Of a stretch of 20,000 nucleotides of DNA, positions 8,400 to 19,586 are shown piece by piece; the first letter of the stretch is position 1, and each line of letters begins with the position of its first letter. The translations under genes were made by a program, and so were the position numbers. The notes under the pieces were generated by a model, which made no database searches, was not told where the DNA came from, and saw only the letters and a list, made by a program, of their open reading frames with translations. The stretch comes from Bigelowiella natans CCMP2755 (lineage: Eukaryota > Cercozoa > Chlorarachniophyceae), in NCBI GenBank assembly GCA_000320545.1, contig ADNK01000914.1:1-20000 (forward strand), written 5' to 3'.

Positions 8400-10507
8400 C
8401 AACGTGGGCGTCGAAAACAACGAAATAATAATAATAATAAGCTTCGTGGTAAGTCGTTCAAGGGAAGGTTTCGAGGGCGTTCTAAAGATGAGATGGAACG
8501 TGAAAAGGTATCCATCCACCAGTTCGCAAGAACGGAAAGTAGATCAATTTCTGTATTATTTGTAGACTGCGGACTTGTATGACATGGAAAAAGGAGATCT
8601 CCTCATGAGCGATCGATCACTGCAGAACAACTATCAAGTGGAGGGAAAAGCAAACGCTGCGGGAGATGTGAGCGGATATTATGGGCTTTACAGAACTAAA
8701 ACTAGCAAAGAGGAAGCCACATATATTTTTAATTCTGAGCAGGTTAATGATCCATATATACCATGCTCGTTCAAAAATATGACAGTTATTTCCTAGGATA
8801 TTGATAAACTTCCAGATAAGATACTGAGGCGATACCTAGGAAACCTGGTATTGATGCATAATTAATGAGTTTTTCTCTTTTGATGACTCGGATGTATGAT
8901 ATGTAGGGTCTAGGCACCGATGGTCCACATGTGGTCTTGGTAGATCGATTGATAGCATGTTCCGAAGTTCTAATAAAAAATACACAGAGTGAACTGGTAC
9001 AATTTTCAGTTATTCAGAGGGTTGTCTATCCTTCTATAATCAATTTATCTTCATGCAGGATGATGCTAGAAGTTATCATCGAACTATATCCCCAATGAGT
9101 GCAAATGTAATTTAGAATATTCGAATTTTATCGCATTTCCTAATATGGATTGGATACTAGGCTGTTGACCCTCTCCATTCAGCCGCTGCCAACGGGCACA
9201 TTTCGGCTGTAACTTTATTGATATCCCAAGGGTAGTTTATACGTAAGTTTTTATCTCAGTAAAATTAAATGAAAATTGTTTCTAGGGCTGATCTGGACGC
9301 TTTGACACACGACGGCTCTACAGCTTTAATGCTTTCGAGCCAATACGGTTAATACAAAACAGATTTAATCAAAAAGGCTTGAAACATAAATATTACTGGA
9401 ATAGGTCATTTCTCGGTCGTGAAAACTTTGTTGCGAAACAAGGCAAAGATAAATATTCGACGAAAGGTAATGCTAGCAGTTTCGTTCTCATCAATTAACA
9501 CTGACTTGAACAATTAGGATGGAGCAACTTCACTGCATTTGTCATGCGCTGCAGGTGTGGTCGAAGAACTAAACATCAATATAAGCTGATGCAACAATCT
9601 ATTATTTTCTAGGATTTAAAGATATCTCTAAGATGCTCATTCGAAAAAATGCAAATATTGATGCCAAATGGCAGGGTATAATCGATTATTTGGCATTTTC
9701 CTCAAAATATTTAATGCATTTCAACTTCGAAAATTTAGGTGGTGCAACTCCGCTTCTAGTAGCAGCTTCTATGGGTACTCAACTTTTGCTTGACTTTAAA
9801 CCCATCAGACAATATACCCTTATGTTGCAGGCACTGTTCAAATTATCAGCATGTTGTTGGAAAAGGGTTCCAAGGTAAGAAGATCTTATTGTTATTCGAG
9901 GCTGCAATTTGATGCAGAACTCTAGGTGAATGTACGGCTTCGCGACGGAGCCACGGCTTTATATATGAGTGCAGAAGGAGGTAGAAAACTTATTTCGAAA
10001 CCAAATTTTGTTCAAACTTCTCTCCAATCAGGACACTTGCCAGCTGTCCAAAAACTTATTGAAGCGGATGCAATTGTATTGTCTAATTATATAGCAAATG
10101 GGAAATCGAAACATAAATATTGCATTAATCATAAAGGTGAATGCGAAGATGAAGTCCGGCGCTACTCCACTATACATTGCAAGCCAAAACAACCATTATG
10201 ATATCGTGAAGGTAGTGAAATTTCAAATGTGATATTCTTAGTCTCATAATCTTAATAATCAGGCTCTTCTCGATGCGCAAGCAACGGTGGAAATAAGGAA
10301 AAAATATCTTTTAACATATTTTAAAGCTATGCGCATACAGGTCAATGCTTCAAGAGTGGATGGTGCGACACCGATATATATCGCTTGCGAAAATGGGTCA
10401 AAAAGCGCATGAGGTTGATATGATTTATCTTGATTCTGCTTATTCATCTTCGCAGACATCATCGTACAGTAAAGGTTCTCATCGACTATGGTAATTGTTT
10501 AATAGCA

Positions 10508-10546
<39 letters not shown>

Positions 10547-13500
10547 TGGCGTAGCATTATTAATGGGTTATAACGTGATAGGCGCCGAAGTGGAAAGTGC
10601 TTTGAAGCATACAAAAGCCACTCCGGTGTACATAGCAGCGCAGGTATCATTTTCGAAATGAATCACTTCATCACAGGTTATGAAGTTCTCCTTAAACAGA
10701 ACGGCCGCACTCGCTGCGCCAGGATATTGCTAGAAGCCAAAGCGAACATCGATCATCAGCGACAGTAAAAAAATATCAGGACATTATTTTTGTGCCATCA
10801 TAAGAAGTCTTAATTTTCAGAGACTGTGTTACCCCTGTCATGATTGCGAGCGCGAATGGACACGTCGAAATGGTTGATCTTCTGCTTCAGCGTGGCCCCC
10901 GAGTATGTGTTGTTAGACCAATTGTTGATATTAATAATATTAGTAATTAAGAAATTCGATCAGATAAATGCAGTGCAAGTCGATGGGGCCTCTTCCCTCT
11001 TCATAGCGGTAAAGTGTTGAATAAATCAATTTTACATTTTGCGGGATGAATAAAGGTGGTTTTACTTCAGAGCGAATTTGGACATTTGAAATGCGTACAG
11101 CTCTTGGTGAATTATAAAGCAAACATTCATCTTCGTCGGAGAGATAAGAGCACGGCTGTCCTGGTATTGGTTTTTTAACAGATCTCGTTGGAAAATACGT
11201 TATTTGCTGCTCCAATTGTACGTAGGCTGCTGCACAGAATTCTCATACAGACGTTCTCAAATTTCTTATCAAGCACAATGCCTCGGCCAAGCTAGCCAGG
11301 TCTTTATACTTACATTGTCTTGTTGAGTATTGCAGAGGTAACATCGAAAAATTGATAGGTCAGATGGAGTATCGCCTTTGGTGTGTGCAGCATCTAATGG
11401 TGACGAAGAGTCTGTGAGGGTATGAAAGTGTTTCTGTTGATATGAAGACGTAACATGGGGACATTTGTAACAGGGCCTAATTCGATGGAAAGCTGATGTT
11501 CGCCACGAAACAATGACTGGCAATACCGCTCTTCACGAGGCGTGTGGTAATGGGCACAAAGGTGTGGCGTTGTATCTTCTCAGTAAAAGGGCTGAAGTTA
11601 ATCATAGGAGGTAAAAAAGTGAATATTCTGAGTTGTCGAAATGCTGACCCTTCTTCCACTAGGGATGATGGGACCACGCCATTGCATTTGGCAACGAAAA
11701 ATGGTTTCGCGATTATTCGGAAGCATTGGTGAGTACGTTTCACTTAATAAATACATAAAATTATCAGGATACACAGATATTGCAGAATTACTGATTTCGG
11801 AGAAAGCAGACGTAATGGTAAAAACCTATTATTTTGTTTCTCTACTATGCCTAAGTAATCCAAATTCAGACTTCTCAATCCCAGTCTTTACACTCCAATC
11901 GTTCGAATCGTTCGAATCGTTCGAATAGAGTACCGGTAGGAATCACTGTTCAACAGTAAAATATATTGGGCAAATATTATTTTCTAAATAAGCTCATACT
12001 CAGAAGAACATGAGAGGAGACGCAGGAACTGATGCGAAGTACAATGATGAGTATGAACTTCTAAATTGATACATGACCAAACTTAATAGAAATCACGAAT
12101 TAATAGTTTTGTGCTTCAAACTTGTGAAAGGTACCGAATTTCGGAGAATAGTGAGCCACCAGAAGTGAGTCAGAACAAGAGGCCTATTTGCAAACGCCGT
12201 AGCTTTCATCTTCTTGACATCGTAGGTAATCGTTATTCACAGCGGAAATCAGCAGGATCCCAATGATGTACGTGATGAGGTACTGAAAAAATCATTGTAT
12301 CTGCGAGAAAAGGGGTATGATACAGATGGCTCACAGGTCTCTGGTGGGTCCAGCCCGGCAAGTCCAATGAAGCAAAACAGCCGTGGTAGATCATTTAGTT
12401 TTTGTTCGAAATCGAAATCAGAATCTCAATAATATTTCTACCTCATCAGCTCTTGCTGTGGTCCATGAAGATAGTCGTGAAGAAAAGGAACAGAAGGGAG
12501 GGGGCGATGACGACGATGTGGTTGGTTTTTGGCGCTCTTTGCGACTACAAAATTTTATAAGAGATTATTGTAGGTTTTGGAGCACGGCTATATCAGCGAT
12601 GACATGCTGGAAGGCGACGGTAAACGATGGTCACCTACTCTCTGTAGCGACTCGTAATAATTTCCCTCAGGCCAACGTGCATATAACGAGCTTGATGAAG
12701 ACGAGGAGGAGGATTTTGACGATGGAGAGGTTGGTACACTGAAGGACGACTTTAACATCTTTGGAAATAATAGAGCTCTGTGTGCAGGGAGTGAAGCAGA
12801 TGATGAACGAGCTACATCCACGGTACAACAAGGCATCAATTCTGCAGCAAGAAGCCGAGCCAAGGAAGCAAAAGGTTATTCATTGGAATCGAAGAACTCT
12901 GATGATCGGTATATGAATTTTGATAGTCGTGGCATTGAAATATTCAGGCGAATGGCGGTGAACTCAAGAGTCAAAGCGGTAGGAGAACATGGCGCTGATT
13001 AAAATTTTCATATTCATTTTCGATTTGATTGCCTCAGGTGGGAGTAAAGCAGTATCGACTCAAGTCAACACCTACTCAGATAGTATAAATGGCCTGAACA
13101 GGTCACTAACTGAACCCCAATACGTTCAAGAGCATCAGAAAGTTTTTTAAAAATATAATTATGTACATATACCTCATCTTAGATCTGTGGCAGTTATGAG
13201 GCGAAATAATGATAATGACACTGAGGTTATGCAGTCAATGTAATCATATATGTCACAAGAGTTACAAATGTGTGCTTATTAGGGAGGATACAGCCATACT
13301 GTTGAGAATAGCAAGGAGCAGTTTAGCGGGGAGTATAGTAGAGACACCACTGGAATGAACAAATCATTCTCCGGAACCGGTAATATTTTAATTGTATCAA
13401 TACAGTGGAAGCAGCGAATGAAATTATGATGTCTCAGCGAGTAAGAACGCTAGAGGAGCTCGTTCCGCAGGTGAAGATGATCAGAGTGGAGTTTCGATGG

Positions 13501-16500
13501 CAATTATCCGCGGAAACGAGTTCGATTCTATTACACCAGCAAACGGAGGTGAAACATATGTATGAGAATGACACCAGCGTTTCAGATAATAGACGTAGCA
13601 ATGCCGAATGTCCACACACTGATTGAGTCATTAACCCTTTTCTGTTGCAGGGGAAAGTATAGAAACTCAAGCAAACGGTACGGCTACTACTTTCAATTTC
13701 CAACAGGTTTTATATCCAAATTAAACAAGATTTATCTATTTTTGTCGTTCGTTTGAATATCACGTATCTTTCTGTCATTGGAAGTATTGACTAGCAATCT
13801 ATCTTTACTTGAAAGGACGCGAAGGTAACAAACGATTCCGATAAAGGATTACCACCTCTACCAGCGATGCCTACCCAATCGAAAGGTTGAATAAGTTGTG
13901 ATAAACGTATCTGAATAAATACAATGTACCTTATGCAAATAAATGAAACGTACTGTCTCAGGAAACAAGAATACCGTGCAGGAGGAAACTGGTGCGAATG
14001 ATGGTTTGTTTTCAATCTCAAGCTCATTCATCCGAAATATAATATTTTTTCTACAAACAACAGATGACTCGGACTCCCAGGGTGGAACAATCACGACCAT
14101 ATGCGATTGGTACTTGTCCTCATATATCTATTCAACTTTCGACAGGATCAGTATCAATTGAAGTCCCCGAGGGACATCAACTTAAAGAAGACTCCTATTT
14201 TGAGATTCCAAAATATGCAGGTATAAACTTTTACCAAAAGCCCTTACACAAAACGATTGGCTCGTTTAATAACTCTATCCTTCAGGCGGACCCATCATTT
14301 TGAACAAAAGATACCGTGTTTTAAAGGAGCTTGGAAGAGGTATAATTCTTTGTGTTAAAATTGAGTTACACGATAACCACTTCTCTTCATAGGGGCCTAT
14401 GCAACGGTGGTGGAGGCTTACGACCTTGAAAGCAAAACATCAGTTGCTATCAAAATTTCTCGAAATGATCGACTTTTCTATAAGCATGCACGGGTATAAG
14501 AAAACATGAAATCCTAATATTTGTTAAGCTACCATTAACTCCACCTTCATATCAGGCGGAGCATCGACTCATTCGAAAGGTTCAAAAGCCTACCAAGTGC
14601 AGCGCAATAATTGATCTTGCCGAAGGTATATGCTTAAGTTCGGATCGGATTAGCATTGGCTCACATAATTTAATGGTGCTCAGGATTCGTACACAACGGT
14701 TGGTGTTAGCAAATGAAACTCGCTCGAGAATTCTCGTATTCACCAACGTTTAACATCACAGGGCATTACTGTATCGTGATGGAAAAGATGTATAAAAATC
14801 TACACGAACTAAGCGTTAGCGTCAAATGCCAAGGTAAATTTGGATTACAAAAAACCAAAAAAAGACGATATATGTGATTTCTTATACCCTATGTAGGATT
14901 CTCGTTGGACCTGGTACTCCGATGACGTTCACTATGTTTTCAGATTCCGATATTGTGTATGTTATCGTTACTCGGTAAAAAATTTTACCACTACTCCTAG
15001 GTGAGGCTATTTGGAATTCAACTTCTCGCCGCCCTCCAGCGGTATTATGCATGAGTATCATCGAGGTGTAAATGAGTATTAAAGTATTTCTACTGTTCCA
15101 CAGTCTAGCTTCGCGCAATCTCTTACATCGAGATCTTAAGCCGGAGAACGTGCTGTTGATGAACAAGGTGGAATCCAGGTTAGACAGCACTTTATTCAAT
15201 GAGTAGACTCAATGAGAACAATGTTATTGCCAATCAGAATCGTGCTTGTGGACTTTGGAAGCGCGGTGAGATAAAGATTTTACTTCAAATGGTATACAAA
15301 ACTGACTCAGTGTCATAGGTTCCGGATGATAACGATCCAAAGCGGGGAGATTACGTGCAGTCAAGATTCTATAGGGCTCCGGAGATCATCTTGGGTCGTA
15401 GTCCTTAATCGGAAAACGAAATTATAATTCTTAAGAATTGCTGTCTTCCCTAGGGTTGAAGCAATCACCTGCTATGGACATGTGGAGTCTCGGGTGCAAC
15501 CTGTATGAGTTCCATACAGGTTTGATCTGATATGAAATTGGCATTTGCGCAAAGAATGATCTACTGTGGCATTTATCTTTCAGGAGTTCCTCTCTTTCCT
15601 GGAAAGGACGAACTGGATATGCTAACAAAAATGATAGGTTTGCACTATTCAGAGGAAAGGGAAGTGCAGTTGAATCATCTAAATATCTCACTATCTGTTA
15701 CAGCCACGCTTGGAATGCCACCCGTGCAAATGATACAACAAGGGAAATATGCACCTAAACATTTTGCGGTAAAGACTCTTCATTTCATGTAAAGCTCTTG
15801 GATCTAACCTTTTACAAATGTATTGACTTTTAAAGGAGGATACTGCAGAGGATGGGAGTGTTGTATATGCCTTACTCGTTAATGAAGACGATGCAGATAT
15901 CCAGCCTTATTCTGCAACAATTGTCTCGCTGCTAAGCACAATGCAAGATTTAAATCACATGAGGGAAGGACATTCTGAGTGAGAATATTGGTTGTTTTTA
16001 GTATTTGATAGCATGCTAAGATTTGTTTTGCAGGAACGATTATGATGATTTCATTGATTTATTGTCTCGTATGCTCGACTTCAATCCAGACTCTAGAATT
16101 ACAGCAGAGGAGGTCGCATTCCTCCTTTTTACACACCTCGTGTGGTTAAGTAAATTATCTCCTCTCATCAGGCTTTAACCCATCGATTCTTCGCTCCTAT
16201 TCTCCGAAACATTGAAACCTTTGCAAAGACTGGTGACGAACAAGTTGGTGTCACGCCAACAAAGGATAAACCTATTAGGAAGTCGGGGGATACTAAGACC
16301 CGTGGGAAAGAGGTATCATCAAAAGTGTTTGAGGTTCCAAATCATCTTCCCATGCCCAAGCAGTGGGCTATCTCCGAGTATATCGACACCCTCGATAAAG
16401 TAAAATCTGCCAACTTGACACGTTTGCACAAGTGTCTAACGTTATCCCTATGTCCGTGGAAAGGAGGAACGTTTCTCAGGAGAGCATAACAAGTTCCAAA

Positions 16501-16814
16501 CTAAAGCGTGCCTCGGAGGCCAGAGATTCGTTAACGGTCACACCGATTCCCGAGCTCCACATTCGGAAAAAATCAAGATCCTTCTCTCGACAAGAAATCG
16601 GTTCGCCAGCAGTCCAACTTTCGTGTTTTGAAGGTTCATCATGCTAAACCTGAAACTTTGGCAGATTTGCCCGATCTTGTGGATGAAGCGTCAGATGGCA
16701 CAGAGTAAGAGTATTCATTCCTATTGCGCTGGAAAGAAACCTCACCTTAGGTTGACAAAAGTTGAATTTGGAGCGCAAAGTACATCTAGTCCTACGCCAT
16801 TGTGCAGCATGTAG
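8379..16814 (+). CDS. Ankyrin-repeat CMGC protein kinase with N-myristoylation motif (about 60 introns)
   Basis: The first exon, 8379-8507, encodes MGNSRSK and then a very basic, Asn-rich stretch. Gly2, Ser6 and Lys7 fit an N-myristoylation motif, and the basic residues could aid membrane binding. After a short linker come 14 ankyrin repeats (9161-11817), then a polar, acidic, Ser-rich linker with a (Asn-Arg-Ser)n motif (11868 to about 14285). A complete kinase domain follows (14286 to about 16200), then a basic/Ser-rich tail. Kinase features are the glycine loop LGRGAYATVV, VAIK, HRDLKPEN, DFGSA, YVQSRFYRAPE and DMWSLG. These place it in CMGC near DYRK and PRP4 kinases, and all catalytic residues are present. 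Exons join in phase throughout, with no stop between ankyrin and kinase parts. Joins near 13,030-13,210, 13,330-13,410 and 13,440-13,680, and the tail after 16,400, have alternatives. The stop may be TAG at 16812-16814, or an earlier one at about 16645 or 16706 if a terminal intron is not used. Length is roughly 1,500 residues. Two separate genes remain possible. Confidence 0.75.
9161..11817 (+). other. Ankyrin repeat block, 14 repeats spread over about 22 exons
   Basis: Repeats carry the canonical pattern (D/x)G-x-T-P-L-x-x-A-x-x-x-G-x-x-x-x-V-x-x-L-L. Clear examples are GATSLHLSCAAG, GATPLYIASQNN, GNTALHEACGNGH and DGTTPLHLATKNG. I count 14, from PLHSAAANGH near 9171 to the repeat ending at 11817. 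Several introns cut the repeat at the same place, inside the Gly codon that separates the two helices. Ankyrin blocks usually bind protein partners. No partner can be inferred here. Confidence 0.85.
10509..10544. repeat. (AC)n microsatellite inside an ankyrin-gene intron
   Basis: About 17 AC units, located in the intron 10491-10581 between a repeat ending VKVLIDYG and the next exon (GAEVESALKH). This is the only long microsatellite in the 5.9-16.8 kb gene block. Confidence 0.95.
11896..11927 (+). repeat. Tandem 9-bp coding repeat (Asn-Arg-Ser)
   Basis: Three to four copies of the unit TCGAATCGT. They are translated in frame as Asn-Arg-Ser repeats just after the last ankyrin repeat, in the linker toward the kinase domain. 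Confidence 0.8.
14286..16200 (+). other. CMGC kinase domain, DYRK/PRP4-like
   Basis: Landmarks in order: RYRVLKELGRGAYATVVEAYD after the acceptor at 14285; the ATP-binding Lys in VAIK (codon 14452-14454); an alphaC Glu in AEHRLIRKV; the hinge region IVMEKMYKNL; HRDLKPEN at 15126-15149; DFGSA at 15251-15265; the activation-loop Tyr at 15352-15354; SRFYRAPE at 15361-15384; DMWSLGCNLYE and the CMGC insert region (VPLFPGKDEL, then LGMPP). QSRFYR and GxPP resemble DYRK. DFGSA, APEIILG and the KRYRV entry also resemble PRP4. About 12 introns interrupt the domain. Confidence 0.85.
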
Positions 16815-17785
16815 CATCATACTAATAACTGGAACAGCAATATGTGTGTCTTTTTGCACGGTATCCCTCATGTATATCCATCAGAAATCTGTAAATTCTT
16901 TCATGTTAAAAGTTAAATTTCTCAAATCAACGCCATGAATTGCAAGAAAGCACACACTGTTTGCGTTGAAACGCAATGTGTCTGCCTAGCTGCTTCATGA
17001 AGATGCATGCGCTGTGCACGTAAAAACTAGTAGAATAAATAGAAGCCAGCAGCAGCTCTAAATTTCCGGTAGCATGAGCGCTACAATTCAAGCAAGCAAG
17101 CTGTAGCCAGACGATGACAGCTAGACAGAATAGTCATTCTTCTGACATCTAGACATCACTAGATTGTGGACATTGCGCATGTTTCGCATCTAGACAACTA
17201 GACTATAAGACATTAAACAAAGTTATCAAGATCACAACATGCATGCTTGGTTGAGTACGTCATCTAGTCATGCACTAGATGCATGAATGCGCATGGATCT
17301 AGCTAGCTAGAGACATCTAGACATGTGTGTAGACATCTTCAGATGGAGGCTGCCTAGCTAGCAAGCTAGCCTGACTCAAATTTTCTAATATCATTCTAGC
17401 GCTCTGCATTTTGTCAAAATGCTAGAATGCAACGTCCATGCATGCTAGCATGGCTAGCTAGCTAGATCTAGTAGATGGCTAGGTGGTGATCTTGTGATGT
17501 TTGTGCAACATCTAACATTCTAGCATTTGGTGTCGTTGATGTTCTTAGGAAGCACAAATAACCGTTAGTCAGTCACTACTAATAAGAGTCCAATGAGCTA
17601 AGGCAATTCACAAACGACATGTCACAAGCTAGCGAGCCTCGATCGATAACAGGCTGGCTAGCTAGCTAGGCTAGAAGAAATCTAGATGTGCGCAGCTAAA
17701 CAGGTAGACAGTCCCTGTGATTGATGCAGATTTGTCACAGATAAAGATCAGTCAATCAGTAATGCAAGTTGCATCGATCACTAGA
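16815..17785. other. Convergent spacer with CTAG-rich degenerate repeats
   Basis: No gene seen. It lies between the 3' ends of the kinase gene and the - strand gene. It is full of CTAG-based words: tandem GCTAG/CTAGCTAG near 17297-17310, 17353-17370, 17452-17470 and 17652-17675; CATCTAGACAT-type words near 17145-17200; CATTCTAGCATT at 17517-17528; its reverse complement at 17418-17429; and a partial copy at 17392-17400. CTAGATCACTG recurs at 17781-17791, touching the stop codon of the - gene. Confidence 0.75.
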
Positions 17786-18522
17786 TCACTGCTGTAGATC
17801 ATCTAAATCATCTAGCCATTTCAAGGATGCCGCATGACGCTGCTGTTGAACAGAAGACAATGACATGATGTCCCAGTTATCGAACACGTCATAGGGGAGA
17901 GGAGAGGAAGGGACTTCCCGTGTACTCGTCTCTCGACCGAACAGGGCTTCGTGTGATGCAATGTACAACTTGCGAGATATAACTCTAAAAGTCGGTCACA
18001 AATTTCCGATATCTACATGTGTGAGTACTACTCGACTTCACATTTTCACTTCAGCTCTACCCTGTCATCATAAGCACTATCTAAGCTATTGTGGTCCCGA
18101 CGTGTGCTACTGAGAATCTTCGACGATGGAGCCCCCGACGATGAAGATTTCCCTTTGCCTGCTTCATTGCGAAGAGATTCTGGCTCTGATGATCTCCCAC
18201 TTCCCATCATTCGTATCGTAGCTGCAGGTTGGGTGTCCATTCTTTTGCTTGCCTCACCGCCAAACCCGCCAAACCCGCCGTTGCCATCGGCGAGACTAGT
18301 TTGATTTGTTTTGTCAATTTGTCGTAAGAGGAAAGAAAGGAGCCTTGACGAATACGAGCTCCTTGTAGTGAGCCTCCTTGCAGGCTGATTATGGCCATGT
18401 ACAAAGGCTTCGTCGTTGCTGGAATGAAGAGGCTCATCTTCGATGATCAACGGCACTGTTGTCACCGACGGATTTTCCTAGCATTGGAAAAAATCTCAAA
18501 ATATATCCTTCAGAATGATGAC

Positions 18523-18558
<36 letters not shown>

Positions 18559-18938
18559 TTGTATCTATTCTCGGGATCATGGATTATCTAAAATGAATTT
18601 TCTACCCTGATTCTCTTGGAAGGGTGCAGAATAGCGTATTCCTCATCGTCGTCGTCATCCTCCTCCTCCTCCTCTTCCTCCTCCTTCACCTCCCTATCAT
18701 CGTTCTCCCTTCCATCGCCTGTTTCTGCTACTCTTCTTGTCTCGAATCTGATATCGTGGCCATCATCCACAGAAGTGGCCATAGCCTGCACAGAAGGCGG
18801 CGCCCTTGCAGCTGCCATGACAATCGCCTGTGTGCGATGAAAGAATTCAGGTTTCGCACTGTAAGATACAACGGAGGATAAAGATTCGCGATGACGTGCA
18901 TTCGAGCTTACATCATCAGAGCTGTTCTTGTGCTCCAT
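17786..18938 (-). CDS. Unrecognised acidic, Ser-rich protein, three or four exons
   Basis: I do not recognise this gene. The last exon 17984-17786 and the middle exon 18477-18050 join in phase (donor GTGAAA, acceptor TTTTAG, 65-nt intron). The exon upstream ends at 18606 with donor GTAGAA, and its acceptor partner is TGCTAG at 18481-18478. That first large exon contains a Glu/Asp tract (about 18 acidic residues) followed by EYAILHPSKRIR. The middle part is Ser/Gly/Arg-rich (GGFGGFGG, GKGKSSSSGAP). The C-terminus has SLKWLDDLDDLQQ. The N-terminus is uncertain. An ATG at 18938-18936 opens MEHKNSSDD, after which a GTAAGC donor and a CACACAG acceptor would remove an intron. Starts further upstream are possible. 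It is probably intrinsically disordered, and charge patterning alone does not assign a role. Confidence 0.55.
18516..18557. repeat. (GAT)n repeat in an intron of the - strand gene
   Basis: About 13 GAT/GAC units, within the intron 18605-18478 of the - strand gene. On - this reads as ATC repeats. Confidence 0.9.
18655..18692 (-). repeat. Glu/Asp-coding trinucleotide tract
   Basis: On the - strand a GAG/GAC-type triplet run gives a block of Glu then Asp in the acidic protein. It is the only microsatellite in this end of the window that sits in a probable exon on -. Confidence 0.7.
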
Positions 18939-18963
18939 GAGGAAGGCCTGGACTGTGTGGTGG

Positions 18964-18965
<2 letters not shown>

Positions 18966-19005
<40 letters not shown>

Positions 19006-19135
19006 GTGAGAAGGTTGCAACTACAACTACTACTACTTCTGCTGCTGCTGCTAGGGATCCCCCCCCCCCCCCCCCACACACACACAAAGAGAGAAAGAAA
19101 GCGAGGGAGAGAGACAAAGAGGGAGGAAAACTTAT
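18966..19135. repeat. (GT)n, poly-C and GA-rich microsatellite cluster
   Basis: (GT)n about 18966-19001, CTA/CTG triplets about 19020-19052, poly-C about 19059-19076, a short CA run, and a GA-rich stretch to about 19130. No confident gene. The cluster separates the - strand gene from the + strand exons beginning at 19294. Confidence 0.9.
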
Positions 19136-19293
19136 ATAAATTGCAAAAGGAGGGAGTGTCAGTTTCGCTACTGACGCGTGGCCATGCTGAACTGATCTGG
19201 TGGCAGCATCCTGGAAAACACCTCGGCCCTAGTTATTTGGTAGTCGAGTCAGATATAGGAGGGGGAACCAGAGGAGGCGAAGGAATCGCCACC

Positions 19294-19427
19294 ATGTCAG
19301 CAACCCAACTCGTTAATACACCCCACACACGTGTTGCCGTGCTAATCTCGAGACCTGTCGGTCTCATCGGGGAAAAACCGTAAGAATATATCCTGCGGGT
19401 ATATGGTAAATATTATAATTATAATGA

Positions 19428-19470
<43 letters not shown>

Positions 19471-19555
19471 ATGATATTTCCCTCACTCCCCCGTTGTGAA
19501 TTATTGCGGCACAGCAGAGGTATGTCATTGTCATGTCCATTACCATCACCACATT

Positions 19556-19586
<31 letters not shown>

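Noticed and set aside
7784-8515. Long 243-codon open frame on the - strand
   Set aside because: It runs antisense across the well-supported first exon of the ankyrin-kinase (8379-8507). Its sequence is irregular, with no domain or splice support.
12193-12233. Exon continuing past 12,166 to GTAGGT with a 34-nt intron
   Set aside because: A GTGAGT donor near 12,164 and a CGTAG acceptor near 12,226 give a canonical ~63-nt intron and a cleaner frame.
13381-13406. 26-nt intron in the kinase-gene linker
   Set aside because: It is frame-consistent, but a donor GTAGAG near 13,337 with the same acceptor gives a normal ~70-nt intron and also keeps frame, so the ultra-short intron is not needed.
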